DNA from: Haladaptatus litoreus
Lineage (GTDB): Archaea > Halobacteriota > Halobacteria > Halobacteriales > Haladaptataceae
Length of the DNA: 64,000 nucleotides
Direction: 5' to 3'
Assembly (NCBI RefSeq): GCF_900156425.1
Contig: NZ_FTNO01000004.1
Coordinates: 1-64,000, forward strand
The position numbers were made by a program, and so were the translations under genes. Within the stretch, counting starts at the first letter, position 1; the number at the start of each line of letters is the position of its first letter. Shown here piece by piece: positions 25,701 to 34,233 of this stretch. The notes beneath the pieces are model-generated. The model was not told the origin of the DNA and did not search any database. It worked only from the letters and a program-made list of their open reading frames with translations.

Positions 25701-27416
25701 CGGGTCGCAGGGGTCAGTGTAGGGCGCGCCGGGCTTGATTTCGCCCTTCCGGGTGAGCGCCTTTTCCTCCCCCGGTTCCGGATCGCGGAAGTCGTCGAGT
25801 CCGGCGGCTCCGTACGGCGGGAACGGCGGTGCTTCGCCAAACTCGCCAGGGATGAACTCAGGGTAGCCTGGTATCTTGCTGTCCTTGGGGAGTGGCGGCT
25901 CGTTGTTCGGGAGTTTCTTGAGTCCCTTCCGCTCTTTGTCAAGGACGCGCATCATTCCCCACATCCCCTCGCCGTAGTGAGGGAAGAGGTGGCAGTGGAA
26001 TAAGAAGTCGCCAGTGGACTCGTGTGCGCCGCCAGCACCGACCTCGAATGCCTCTTCGAACGTCATATTCGGGCGTATCGAGGTGAAGTCGTTGATAGCG
26101 GCGTCGGGCGTTCCGAACGCGGTGGTGAACGGGGATTCGTACGACGCGCCGAGACCGATGGTCTGGGAATCGATGGTGTCCGAATTGCCAAGGGCGGGCG
26201 TCTCCTTCCAGCGGTGACCGTGGAGGTGATGGACGTGATTCTCCTCAACCGAAGCACCGACTGGAATGGCCATCACGGGGTCGCCGACGTACATCGGGTA
26301 GACGTTGTCGCCGCCGCCGGGGTCGCCGTGGAGCCAGGAGTTGTAAAATGTCTCACGTAGCTCTTCGATGTCGGGGTCGTCGATGTCCAGCGTGGGGATG
26401 CGGTTCCCGGTCGGGTCGGCCCGGTAGTTAATGGCGTGAACCATCTGCGGTTCATCGCTGTCCGGGTAGGTGAGCTGGCCGCCGTCCGCGGTCTCGATCC
26501 CCTCCGGCGTGTGGTAGTGGATGAGGAACTGTCGGTAGCTCATATCGGCCGACAGACCGGCGTTCTTCGCCTCTTGGGAGATGGTTTTGGGATGGTGGAT
26601 GTCAGCCTGAATCCGACCTTGCACTTCCTCGCCTGTATAGGGATCGGTCCACGTCGTTCCCTTCGGATGGACGACGACAGAGCCGAACAGGCCGCGAGCG
26701 AACAGGTTCACCTCCTGGGGGTCTTCCTCACTGCTGAAGTACGACTGGTTTGCCCCGTCGAGGAAGAAATGACCGCCGAACTCGCTTGCGTACCACCGGT
26801 AGGTGCTGCTTTCGCCGGGCGGCACGACCGTATCCTCGTTCTGGCCGACCTCCATTCCATCGCTTGTATCGACCTCGTACGGCAGGTCCGTCTGGTGCAT
26901 CGACGCACAGCGATCGAGGTCATTATGGAACTCGATCTCAATAATGTCTCCCTTGTTCGCGCGGAGCGTGAGCGGTTGGATGAGCCGCGTGTCACACTCT
27001 GTGCGCTTCTCCTTTGGCACATCGTCGCAGAAGAACTCCTCGTCTTTGTCATCGAAGACGACATTGTTCTCGCAGGGGATCTTGCCTGAAACCTCACGGA
27101 TTTCGTCGAGGTCTTCTTCCAAGGCGTACATTACACCGACGGGCTGGTGGAGGCCGTAACGATTGTAGACGATGTCTACGTCGATCGCGTGCACATCGAA
27201 ATGTCGCACTTGACTGTCATCGTCAGGCTCATCCGGAACCTCGGTAGGCTTGTCTTCTTGTAGCTTCGCTTCGGTTAAGTCATTTCTACTGAATGCAGCA
27301 CCCGTTGCGAGCGCGCTACCGCCTGCCATAAACGACCGGCGTGACATCGCGAGATCATCTGCCTGTTGTTTCCCATTCAATTGCTCATTTCTCGCTGTTG
27401 TATTTTTCTTCGACAT
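22731..27416 (-). CDS. Giant multicopper oxidase: six cupredoxin domains plus C-terminal FG-GAP-like repeat (1561 aa)
   Basis: A Tat signal (SRRSFMAGGSALATGAAF, 25-42) exports the folded, copper-loaded protein. Three two-domain modules follow (about 70-500, 580-1000 and 1085-1470). Domain 2 has HHLHGH (396-401) and the type 1/type 3 motif HCHLFPHYGEGM (474-485). Domain 3 has HIH (686-688) and HDH (731-733). Together these give the four HxH pairs of a trinuclear cluster, apparently at the domain 2/3 interface. Domains 4-6 keep only partial ligand sets. The end (about 1480-1561) has GDFTGDGTRDILIGVP, an FG-GAP/VCBS-type repeat. The size and six-domain layout recall MnxG-type Mn oxidases and ceruloplasmin. 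The substrate (metal ion or phenolic) is not evident. The gene stands alone. Confidence 0.88.
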   Translation of the reverse strand: MSKKNTTARNEQLNGKQQADDLAMSRRSFMAGGSALATGAAFSRNDLTEAKLQEDKPTEVPDEPDDDSQVRHFDVHAIDVDIVYNRYGLHQPVGVMYALEEDLDEIREVSGKIPCENNVVFDDKDEEFFCDDVPKEKRTECDTRLIQPLTLRANKGDIIEIEFHNDLDRCASMHQTDLPYEVDTSDGMEVGQNEDTVVPPGESSTYRWYASEFGGHFFLDGANQSYFSSEEDPQEVNLFARGLFGSVVVHPKGTTWTDPYTGEEVQGRIQADIHHPKTISQEAKNAGLSADMSYRQFLIHYHTPEGIETADGGQLTYPDSDEPQMVHAINYRADPTGNRIPTLDIDDPDIEELRETFYNSWLHGDPGGGDNVYPMYVGDPVMAIPVGASVEENHVHHLHGHRWKETPALGNSDTIDSQTIGLGASYESPFTTAFGTPDAAINDFTSIRPNMTFEEAFEVGAGGAHESTGDFLFHCHLFPHYGEGMWGMMRVLDKERKGLKKLPNNEPPLPKDSKIPGYPEFIPGEFGEAPPFPPYGAAGLDDFRDPEPGEEKALTRKGEIKPGAPYTDPCDPDIDEYEPAFEGEKREYTIVALPANIVYNDAGDHDPNGLVYVLEEHADLVKEGKMNPEPLVIRANVGDCIDITFKNEVTEENIAAIPGDRFPENPEGEDIGAENVPIEAGGKSTHIHFVSYDVLGSDSLATGFNYRQDTQPDETGHYRWYADEEGTIFFHDHITGIDDVMHGSFCSLVVEPPNSKWLDPYSGDPIRSGTQAIIEDPNGTDYREFCVAYQDFAQLIDRDGELVNPEQEHNENAGVMALNYRNEPYYHRDDADPAYVHSSYVHGDPATPVFEAYEDDPVRFRLWQATYEEQHNFNIHGRQFPTVGIDPQDATTQIIGTSEAFTMDLDPEEEFADNGDMFQALEENPSGLPIKDYMYGSEVVDDLWDGMWGLFREIGKEVNHLEPLPDRGAPKGSISQRELKKMGHPAPYSDFDWSKRGQLARLLYSKNDSRKFPSDKDARQNDAINCSPPPIAPTPGDPCPDDATLKQFDVSAFDTEIEYNEYGDHDPFGIAYALDDDVDAIKNGDLPLTPLALRANVGNCIEVTLTNEIDFDAIDEDHAHPEMQGPDQEWKRSKRISIHPEQVQYNVLASDGATVGFNWDQTIGPGESITYRWYNNGDVGAGVLHDHADIRSNRHHGAYGRIIIGEEGVTYLDPVTGEPAPQGRSDSVIAKVPDGPDYRSFALAFADGQYIINKFDPDNCVVPPGDDLEDPDAPCNQLGDPEDQGFPAVNYRSEPFSRRFDEDPDPWNVYDSDIHGDPVTPIPRALLGDPIRMNVHKTADKADGLVFHLAAHQWDRLRNVEASKDVGVDDRTSVTKNDVVEPKGGAGGLAESTGDFIYQETREKFKLEGGEWGFLRVGDKQTDFCKPVQPLPDRCKTLIDDRPGWRVARGDFTGDGTRDILIGVPWSAHEATEAGAAYLFTNPVKSEQITDLTGADVKFVGSKAGDRAGKTVKITNHNGSTAVVVESESTRYVIPRSQIAHGKGSFATKVRLADAAIKKDR

Positions 27417-27444
27417 CTACGGTCAAACTAATTTCGGCATACCC

Positions 27445-27454
27445 CATTGTTATG
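27445..27454 (-). promoter_or_regulatory. CATAACAATG element upstream of the multicopper oxidase gene
   Basis: On the complement CATAACAATG lies 29-38 nt before the ATG at 27416, about where a TATA/BRE is expected. Closely related elements precede the genes at 30492, 31585, 32530, 52883, 56625, 63286 and 63396. Confidence 0.45.
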
Positions 27455-28198
27455 AATAATCTGAAACACGACAAGGAGAGCCTAATACACGGTGAACTCA
27501 CCCAAAACAGTCATCAGATTTAACCTATTTATCAGATATGTGATGATACATTAAAAAACGAAATCCATGGAGTGAGATAAGTAAACCATAGTAATCATTA
27601 CTTACTGAATTAATATTGATACAAGTAGTAGATCACTCGACACGAGATAGAAGATCAACGGCGACCCACATGACGCTCACTGAACAGTGAATCTCGCCAA
27701 AACGCAACGATCTACAGACGGGTGAGTATCGCTTTATAATTGCAGGCCAAATTGTGAGACATTCGGGCCGTATTGGTTATGAGAACCAAGCAAGCAAGAA
27801 TGTAGACCAGACTGTCTATGGCTGGAAACACACAAGTGTAGTGTGCAAATGGTAATCTTAATTTTGTAGAAATAGTTATAATTTAGACACGCTCTCCGAT
27901 AGCAATCCGAGCAGGCAAGTAATAACTATGTGTGATACTGGTGTACTGAAGATGCTCACCATTGGTGAGCCCTCATACGGAGATGAGATGTGGCGATGCA
28001 GCGAGACTAAGAGCCCTGGGTTCGGTTGGTTCCCGAGCATCGTTGTACCACGCTCTTCGCGAAAGACATGTTCTGCATCGCCACCCTCTCCGTTCACGGA
28101 GTGACTGACAACCCCATCCAGACAACGAATTATCTGAATTTTAGGTGCCAATACCATATCGCTTACAAAGAGAGACAGCACTGTCTGTGATTTACGTT
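27455..28198. other. Long intergenic region
   Basis: The stretch is AT-rich near the oxidase gene, with GTAATCATTACTTACT at about 27590. A similar GTAATCACTACTTACT lies at about 32451, upstream of the exported protein at 32530. An open frame on the minus strand at 27876-28181 has no recognisable domain; I do not call it. Confidence 0.4.
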
Positions 28199-28215
28199 TA
28201 GTGAACTACCCTACC

Positions 28216-29457
28216 CTACTCGCTCACGGCTGACGCCGTTCGCTCCTTGAGGGTAGGGCTTCCTGTTTCCACGATGCGCTTTGCAGATACAGGCGTATCC
28301 ACAGGGAGCGCAGTCTCCACAGGCGTTGATTCGGAGTGTCCCACTCCTACATCTTCGAGGCCGCGAGAAAGAATGTTCCACGCCGCGTTCGCGTCTCTAT
28401 CCGCCTCGAACCCGCAGGCGGGACAGGCGTGTTCACGGACCCACAACGGCTTCTCCGTCGAAACGCCACAGGACGCACACTCTTTGGTCGTCCCTCTCGG
28501 GTTGACCGCGATGAAGTGCGTCCCCTCCCGCTCGCACTTGTATTCGAGCAACGAGAGGAACGTCCCCCACGCCGCTGATGCGGTGTTGCGGCTGTTCGAC
28601 GGTGACTCCATCATCCCCTTCACGTTCAGGTCTTCGACCGCCACGAGGTCGTACTCCCGAGCGTAGTACGCCGAGAGCTTGTGCAAGAAGTCGCGGCGCT
28701 TCCGTCGGAGGTCAGCGTGACACTCCGCGACTCGTCGCCGTTGCTTCTCGTAGTTGTTCGACCCGTGTTGTTTCCGCGAGAGCGTCCGTTGCTCGCGTTC
28801 CAAGCGTTCGCGCTCGTCAGACAGGTCGAGTGACCCGACTGCCGTGCCGTCGGTGTCGTGAGCGTACTTGAGAATCCCCACGTCGATACCGACGCACTTC
28901 TCGGGGTTCTCAGGTGGATCAGGAGGTTCACGGTCCATTTGGACGCCGAAGGTGGCGAACCACTCGCCCGTCGGTTCCTTCTTGACCGTGACCTGCTTGA
29001 ACGTGGCGTCGTCGGGGATGGCGCGGTGGAGGCGAATCGGTATGTCCGCGAGTTTCGAGAGTGACAGCACAGCCTGACCGCCCTTCTTGTCGAGCTTGAA
29101 GCCAGACTGACTGTAGGTGAAACTGCGGAACTCCCGTGGTGGCTTCCAATTGAGTTGGCCGACGCCGTAGCCGTTTTGCTTGAGTTTGGAGAGTCCTTTG
29201 AGGTTGTCGAACAGGCGTTCTATGACGGTTTGGAGAACCTTCGAGTACACGTCGGAGAGTCCGTCCCACCACTTCTTGAGGTCGGGGAGTTCCGACCGTA
29301 GCGTGGTCATGGACGGCAGTTCACCGTGTTCGTCTTGGTACTCGTAGAGGCGGTAGCGCGTGTGGTTGTACAGTTGCCTACAAATGTCTCGATGGCGGTC
29401 CAACTCCTCGTAGTGGGCGTCGGACGGCTTGAGACGATATTTGTAGGCGTAGTACAT
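28216..29457 (-). CDS. tnpB: TnpB, RNA-guided nuclease (413 aa)
   Basis: RuvC-like residues are D192 (GIDVGILKYA), E275 (VAVEDLNVKGM) and D355 (DRDANAAWNIL); zinc ligands are C327, C330, C345 and C348. It is close in sequence to the 514-1713 TnpB. The ATG lies two bases before the end of tnpA (stop at 29459), so the two are co-transcribed and probably coupled. The 3' end overlaps the region expected to give the omega-RNA. Fragments of a near-identical 3' end occur at 48749-48935. Confidence 0.94.
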   Translation of the reverse strand: MYYAYKYRLKPSDAHYEELDRHRDICRQLYNHTRYRLYEYQDEHGELPSMTTLRSELPDLKKWWDGLSDVYSKVLQTVIERLFDNLKGLSKLKQNGYGVGQLNWKPPREFRSFTYSQSGFKLDKKGGQAVLSLSKLADIPIRLHRAIPDDATFKQVTVKKEPTGEWFATFGVQMDREPPDPPENPEKCVGIDVGILKYAHDTDGTAVGSLDLSDERERLEREQRTLSRKQHGSNNYEKQRRRVAECHADLRRKRRDFLHKLSAYYAREYDLVAVEDLNVKGMMESPSNSRNTASAAWGTFLSLLEYKCEREGTHFIAVNPRGTTKECASCGVSTEKPLWVREHACPACGFEADRDANAAWNILSRGLEDVGVGHSESTPVETALPVDTPVSAKRIVETGSPTLKERTASAVSE

Positions 29458-29458
29458 T

Positions 29459-29863
29459 CTACTCGCGTTGGTCCTCGACGTACTGTTTCAGCACATCTAA
29501 CGACACCTGCCCCGTCGAGATGAGGCAGTACGAGTCGTTCCAGAACGAGTCGCCCCACAGTTCGGTCTTCAGTTCATCTTCGTACTCGTTGCGGATACGG
29601 CGGGCGGTTGCGCCCTTGACCGTGTTGATGAACTTCACGAGGTCCGTGGTTGGTTTCGCTCGGAACAGGATGTGTACGTGGTCGTCCTCGCCGTCGAGGT
29701 TCGTCAGTTCGACACCGTAGTTGTCCGTGAACCCGCCGATGACCTCGTGAATGAATTGGGTTCGCTCCTCGGTTAGCACTCCGCGCTGATACTTCGTGGT
29801 GAGTATCAGGTGATAGTGCAGGGAATACGTCGAGTGCGCTCCTGAGTCGAGGTCGTATTCCAT
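29459..29863 (-). CDS. tnpA: TnpA, IS200/IS605 Y1 HUH transposase (134 aa)
   Basis: The HUH motif is H62-V-H64 in DHVHILFRAK, and the catalytic tyrosine is Y128 in VLKQYVEDQ. FWNDSYCLISTGQVS is the conserved stretch before it. The length is typical. Y1 transposases move single-stranded DNA by recognising subterminal hairpins, which fits the palindromic ends seen across the window. It is the only intact tnpA here. Confidence 0.94.
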   Translation of the reverse strand: MEYDLDSGAHSTYSLHYHLILTTKYQRGVLTEERTQFIHEVIGGFTDNYGVELTNLDGEDDHVHILFRAKPTTDLVKFINTVKGATARRIRNEYEDELKTELWGDSFWNDSYCLISTGQVSLDVLKQYVEDQRE

Positions 29864-30010
29864 TGGGTTCGATCAATACTATGCTACCCTACTGCAAAAA
29901 CGTTGTGACTGCGTGGGCCTGTGGGCCTGCCACCGAATCGTGTATGAGAACTATGCGGCGCTGTATCCCCTCCCTGCTCGCGCCCCGTCCGTTTTCCAGA
30001 CGGGATTTGA

Positions 30011-30458
30011 AGATACTTGGAGGTTTAGTGTTGGTACCCAACCTCTTCCGATGGGGTATCAGTAGACTTCGGTTGAGAGGTCCGAGTCTGTTCAATTATT
30101 AAATTGCAAGCGTAGACAAATTGTCATCCTTGATTACTTTTACTGTACGGTAATACCTTAGATGTTCTTTCAGCGTCTCCCTCGATGTCAAACCGAATGG
30201 TATGTATTTACCCCATAAATCGCGGGGCAGCAAAGGTTTCTGCTAACAAACATACTTATCGCTTAACGACGTAATATCAGCGCCGACGTAGTCTGCCGAT
30301 TTCTGAATCCACCGTTCACATGTTTATTTATAATTTTAACTTATTACAAATTTCATTATTTTAAAAAAATTGAAAATACTTTCGTAGGGGCAAATAGATA
30401 CAATTTCTTAAATATAGTAATGCCCGGTTACGGTTCTTTCAATTACTTCAGACAGCAT
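30011..30458. other. AT-rich intergenic region
   Basis: After the IS605-like left end the sequence has no gene. From about 30320 to 30420 it is extremely AT-rich. It leads into the promoter of the zinc-ribbon gene. Confidence 0.4.
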
Positions 30459-30466
30459 ATAACAAA
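30458..30466 (+). promoter_or_regulatory. TATAACAAA element
   Basis: TATAACAAA starts 34 nt before the ATG at 30492; it is a variant of the CATAACAAT element. Its position supports the later start codon for the downstream gene. Confidence 0.35.
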
Positions 30467-30491
30467 GTTGATTCCTATTATTTTCTCTTTA

Positions 30492-30746
30492 ATGTCGAAA
30501 AATCAATTCAGCGGAAAAGAAGGAGCGATAGAAGAAAAAAGCGTAATCAAGAAAATTGCTGAAAATGTGCTCAGTAAATACTCATCAGCAAAGACCACAT
30601 CTTCTGAAAACATTATCGCCAAGTCTTGTCCGGAATGTGGTGATGTAGCAGTGAAAATCAGCGAGCACTCTGATTGGAATACGACTGGTGAGACGGTTTG
30701 GGGTTGTGTTAGATGTATGAGGGTTTTGTCGACTGTCGATTCGTAG
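30492..30746 (+). CDS. Small zinc-ribbon protein (84 aa)
   Basis: The charged N-terminal half (MSKNQFSGKEGAIEEKS onward) has no known domain. The C-terminal half has CPECG (about 46) and CVRCM (about 73), a four-cysteine zinc ribbon as in many haloarchaeal miniproteins. An in-frame ATG at 30420 would add 24 residues; the promoter-like element between the two starts argues for 30492. No operon partner is seen. Function unknown. Confidence 0.6.
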   Translation: MSKNQFSGKEGAIEEKSVIKKIAENVLSKYSSAKTTSSENIIAKSCPECGDVAVKISEHSDWNTTGETVWGCVRCMRVLSTVDS

Positions 30747-30945
30747 TCACTCTTTTCTATCATGATATTATAATTAGATTATTTATACTTACCGCATCAA
30801 CGAACGGAACGTTGCACGTCACAGTTGACGTGTAGGAAAGAATTCTGCCAATATCTTCTGGGTTCATAGAACGGCGTACAGACACCAACGCGGGAGGGGC
30901 TCCTGTTCGACGACTTAGGCTCATAGGTACCACAGCAGGAAACCC
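30747..30945. other. Intergenic sequence before a tnpB-less element
   Basis: No gene seen; the ACGTTGCACGTCACAGTTGA stretch near 30810-30830 has weak dyad symmetry only. Confidence 0.25.
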
Positions 30946-31375
30946 GCGACTTGAGGCGCGGGAGGAATGTGTTCGCTATCTATACAACCGCTGTCTGTTG
31001 CTTGCGACGGTTTCGCCACATAATCGCAAGCCTTAGTAGTGTTGTTAACTATTGTCATAGTAGTGCATTGAGACCAAAATGGTCTTTTTGTACGGGTCGC
31101 CGTAGGCCGACCCCCGAACGCGGGACGGTGACGGTGTCCCTCCGAGATGGTTTCACCATCCGCGAAATACCCGAGAACACGCTGAATTAAAGCGGTGTGA
31201 ACCGCCAGCGGTCCCCGGTGGATAAAATCCCCGCTGGGAGTAGCGGACATACGAACGGAATGGTTCGTTCTCCGTGAATCGGCGGTGTGTAACCCGCCAC
31301 GTCGTTGCCAAGGGTGTGTCTGAAACCTCATTGTAGGGGAATGCCACGCCTTTTAGGGCGTGGTAGCTTACGGTG
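30946..31375. mobile_element. tnpB-less element or remnant rich in hairpins
   Basis: It begins with CCCGCGACTTGAGGCGCGGG, the same palindrome as the right end at about 8039-8058, and ends with GCCACGCC/GGCGTGGTAGC near 31350-31370. In between are GGTCGCCGTAGGCCGACC and GGATAAAATCC-type hairpins. There is no open frame of note. It may be a deletion derivative carrying structured RNA-like sequence. Confidence 0.5.
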
Positions 31376-31540
31376 TCCGAACCAGACATCGGACACGAAT
31401 ACAGCAGGGTGAACAGAACCCACTATAAAACATGCAGCTCATTGTCATCTGTGACTTTACCATGGATGTGAACCAATTCTGGCGTAGAGTACGTGATTGT
31501 AGTTTGTATTTGAAGAGAGATGAGGTCCGTTCAGTATCCT

Positions 31541-31551
31541 CATAACAATAG
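31541..31551 (+). promoter_or_regulatory. CATAACAATAG element upstream of the CHRD gene
   Basis: CATAACAATAG starts 44 nt before the ATG at 31585, the largest spacing of the set, and is preceded by CCT. An identical 11-mer lies at 32493. Confidence 0.45.
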
Positions 31552-31584
31552 TCTGTCTCTTTGCATCGTAAACTGGTAACGACC

Positions 31585-32241
31585 ATGGTAAGCAACTCAC
31601 GCCGGGATGTCCTCAAAGTCGTTGGAACAGGAACAGTAGCTAGCGTTGGTCTTGGTACACAGTCCGCCGGTGCAGATACGAAAGATTGCGCTGACGAAAA
31701 ACAGACCGTGTTCAGTGCAGGGAAACTTAGTGGTGCTCAGGAAGTTCCGCCCGTTGAGACCAAAGGAGAAGGTGCAGCGGTCTTCAAATTCGCGGATCAT
31801 GGAGACGGCCCACATATCCACTATGCGCTCCTCGTGGCTAATACCGAAAACGTCACTCAAGCCCATATTCACCTGGGTCAGAAGGGTGAAAACGGGGATG
31901 TAGTGACTTTCTTGTTCGGGCTGAAAAACGATGAGGGGGAGTTTGTCGGCGCGCTTGACCAGGGTGTCACCGAAAACGGTGTGCTGGCAACAGGATCCAT
32001 TACTGCGGCGGACTTGGTTGGCCCGCTCGCTGGGAAGTCTCTGAGCGTGCTCGTCGAGGCGATGCGCGCCGGGAATACGTATGTGAACGTTCACACCGAA
32101 CAGAATCCGCCGGGCGAAATTCGCGGCCAGATTCGGGCCGTGAATGCTGTTGAGGTCGAACTCGAAGAGGAAGTCGAAGTGGCAGCAAAAAAGAAACTCG
32201 ATGTTGAAGAGTTAGTTCAGTTGCAGATCGACGAAGATTAA
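31585..32241 (+). CDS. Tat-exported CHRD-domain protein (218 aa)
   Basis: The Tat signal is NSRRDVLKVVGTGTVASVG (4-22). A CHRD domain follows (about 45-175), marked by LSGAQEVPPVETKGEGAAVF, AHIHLGQKGENGDVV and VNVHTEQNPPGEIRGQI. A Glu/Lys-rich tail ends the protein. CHRD domains occur in secreted proteins of unclear function; conserved His and acidic residues suggest ion binding. The chosen ATG puts the twin arginine near residue 6; an upstream TTG would add eight residues. It and the next gene share the CATAACAATAG promoter-like element. Confidence 0.85.
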   Translation: MVSNSRRDVLKVVGTGTVASVGLGTQSAGADTKDCADEKQTVFSAGKLSGAQEVPPVETKGEGAAVFKFADHGDGPHIHYALLVANTENVTQAHIHLGQKGENGDVVTFLFGLKNDEGEFVGALDQGVTENGVLATGSITAADLVGPLAGKSLSVLVEAMRAGNTYVNVHTEQNPPGEIRGQIRAVNAVEVELEEEVEVAAKKKLDVEELVQLQIDED

Positions 32242-32492
32242 CAGTCACTAATACGTTTTCCTCTGATTTTAAAAGATGTGAGTTTCGCACTGGGACATCA
32301 GTCAAGGATGAAGATAGAAAATATTCCGTGAGGGGGTTCAGGATCATACACAGCGAAGCGAATGCATCCAAAGTATAGACAAAGAGTGTACTTCGTGTGT
32401 AAACGACTTTGATTCACTTATGTTGTTAACTGCTACTGAGAAATACTACAGTAATCACTACTTACTATCTATCTTAGTTCTATCAGGCGCCC
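32242..32492. other. Intergenic region between CHRD and TSP3 genes
   Basis: No gene. A GTAATCACTACTTACT sequence at about 32451 resembles GTAATCATTACTTACT upstream of the multicopper oxidase gene. Confidence 0.35.
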
Positions 32493-32503
32493 CATAACAA
32501 TAG
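32493..32503 (+). promoter_or_regulatory. CATAACAATAG element upstream of the TSP3 gene
   Basis: CATAACAATAG starts 37 nt before the ATG at 32530 and is preceded by CGCCC. It matches the 31541 element over all 11 bases. Confidence 0.45.
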
Positions 32504-32529
32504 TATCCGCCAAATTATTCCGAGTCGTA

Positions 32530-33555
32530 ATGCGAGAGATAATCAATCGCAACTCGGAAAACAAAGACGGAATCACACGCCGACAAGTGCTCAAAACTTC
32601 TGCGCTAGCCACAACCATCGGCGGAGTAGGCTCGGGCATCGCCCTGGCACAGGATGCTGGGAACGGCGTTACCTTGGAACTCGAGTGTGAAGCGGTCGCG
32701 CACATCCAGAACAACACGGACGAAACGGTCACGGTCACCGTGCGAAACCCCGACGGAACTATCGCACAGACCCCAGAAGACGGACCAGCGCAGACCGACA
32801 TCGCGCCCGGTCAAGAGTTCGAAGGGTTCGAACTCGCACCGGGCGAGTACACCGTCGAGGCAGAGACGAGCGGTGGCGAGTCGGTGCCGATTACGGACAT
32901 TCTGACAGGCGAATCAGTTTCCAGTGTCACACTCGATCCGTGTCCTTCGAACGCGCGCGTCGACAATGAAGACTGTGGAGCAGTCGAACTTCGCAACGAC
33001 GACACAGAGTTCGCAATTGAGCTTCAATTCGATGGACCACAATCGCGAACGGTCACCCTTCAGCCGGACGAGCGGCGAGTGATCCGACTCGACCCCGGGA
33101 CGTATACGGTAACTGGAACCAGCGACAACGAAGCCGGGACAACAGTCAATCGCGAAGCCGAGGCCACCGTTGTGGTCGAAGAATGTGACGAGGACGAAGA
33201 GCCACCCGTCGAGGAACCACCCGAAGAACCGGGAGACGGCGACGATGGTGATAACGGCGATGACGGTGGTAATGGTGATGATGGTGGCGACGACGGTGAT
33301 GGGGATGACGGCAATGGCGGTGATGATGGTGGTGATGGAGACGATGGCGATAACGGCGACGACGGCGATAATGGCGACGACGGCGGTGACGATGGTGGCG
33401 ATGGAGACGATACTGACGACGATGGACTTACAGACTGTGAAGAGGAGGAAATGGGTACAGATCCTTGCTGTGCAGATACTGATGGAGATGGCGTCTCTGA
33501 CGGCGATGAGGTCGACAAGGGGACTGATCCGTTAACTCCCAATGACGATTGTTAG
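32530..33555 (+). CDS. Tat-exported Asp/Gly-rich protein with TSP3-type calcium repeats (341 aa)
   Basis: The Tat signal TRRQVLKTSALATTIGG spans 16-32. Two beta-sandwich-like regions follow (about 48-135 and 150-215; IAPGQEFEGFELAPGEYTVE and LQPDERRVIRLDPGTYTV are parallel motifs). A Glu/Pro hinge leads to about 70 residues of almost only D, G and N (about 235-300). The end has TSP3-type motifs, DDDGLTDCEEEEMGTDP and DTDGDGVSDGDEVDKGTDP, which bind calcium. It is probably a cell-surface protein with a calcium-dependent stalk. Cys pairs in the C-terminal part could form disulfides. Confidence 0.82.
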   Translation: MREIINRNSENKDGITRRQVLKTSALATTIGGVGSGIALAQDAGNGVTLELECEAVAHIQNNTDETVTVTVRNPDGTIAQTPEDGPAQTDIAPGQEFEGFELAPGEYTVEAETSGGESVPITDILTGESVSSVTLDPCPSNARVDNEDCGAVELRNDDTEFAIELQFDGPQSRTVTLQPDERRVIRLDPGTYTVTGTSDNEAGTTVNREAEATVVVEECDEDEEPPVEEPPEEPGDGDDGDNGDDGGNGDDGGDDGDGDDGNGGDDGGDGDDGDNGDDGDNGDDGGDDGGDGDDTDDDGLTDCEEEEMGTDPCCADTDGDGVSDGDEVDKGTDPLTPNDDC

Positions 33556-33728
33556 CAAAAATTCTACCTCTAGTAGGTAGAGAGCAGACATCAAAAAATC
33601 CGGGCTCCTATTTCACAGTCGCTGCGTTTTCAAATTATAACTAATTTAACATCTAATTTCAGCTTAGATATAATTATTGTTGGCAGGTAACTAATAAAAA
33701 ACCCAATACATATCTATAGTATATTGTA

Positions 33729-34233
33729 ATGCGACAAAGAAAATTCGACACCAGTAACAAGGTAAAGCGAAGAGGCATCTGAAAGGAATCGCGGTTGCTG
33801 GGTTTGGTGCAAGTGCCGTCACCACGTTTTCTGGCACATCGGCAGCGGCCGCGGATAACGCCATGAATGTGGGTGGGGAAAATGTCTACCTCATCTTCGG
33901 TGCCGACACCTCTTCAACCGATCTCCAATCGTGGCTCAAAAATCACAGGAAAGACGCTCAATCGAGTTCACAACAGTCTTCATCTCAGGTTATTCAGTAC
34001 CAGGATGTCACGCAGCTGAACGTCAATCAGCAGAAAAACGCCGTTGCCATATCGGTTGATGGTGGGAAAGCAGACGCCATCCAGTGTACTTACCAGGATA
34101 ACAAAAACACCCAGGAAGATAGTGCACAGTCAACAAATGAAAAAGAATAAAATAAAAAATAAGCATTCAAGAACGTCAAGAACCTATATGTTATCCTCGC
34201 AGGTGAAACTGATTCACGCGAATTCTCCGGCTG
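33729..34233 (+). pseudogene. Broken duplicate of the Q/N-rich repeat protein (N-terminal part)
   Basis: The sequence parallels the start of the 51342-52883 gene: MRQRK, KVKRRG, VYLIFGADTS, the first repeat QYQDVTQLNVNQQKNAVAIS and then AFKNVKNLYVILAGETDSRE. A one-base deletion near 33778 shifts the signal-peptide frame to a stop. A second lesion at about 34148 gives another stop. At 34230-34233 the homology stops and jumps to the deacetylase gene. Confidence 0.85.

Larger units (their letters stand above)
28199..30010 (-). mobile_element. Complete IS605-like element with tnpA and tnpB
   Basis: This is the only element in the window with both genes intact. The right end (28199-28290 region, minus strand) ends AGTTCAC after a CTACCCT/AGGGTAG hairpin. 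The left end (about 29950-30010) contains GGGGATACAGCGCCG, as in the tnpB-only and tnpB-less elements. It can therefore be the helper that mobilises relatives sharing its ends. The outer left boundary is approximate. Confidence 0.8.

Noticed and set aside
22866..27159. Long open frames on the plus strand (for example 22866-24008, 24906-26003, 26436-27089)
   Set aside because: They lie opposite the multicopper oxidase gene. High-GC codons make antisense frames open; they have no domain, promoter or haloarchaeal acidic composition.
27876..28181. 101-residue minus-strand frame
   Set aside because: It has a hydrophobic end, but no recognisable family or promoter; composition is not haloarchaeal.
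33060..33542. Ser/Pro-rich minus-strand frame
   Set aside because: It is the antisense of the Asp/Gly-rich repeat region; its low complexity follows from that.
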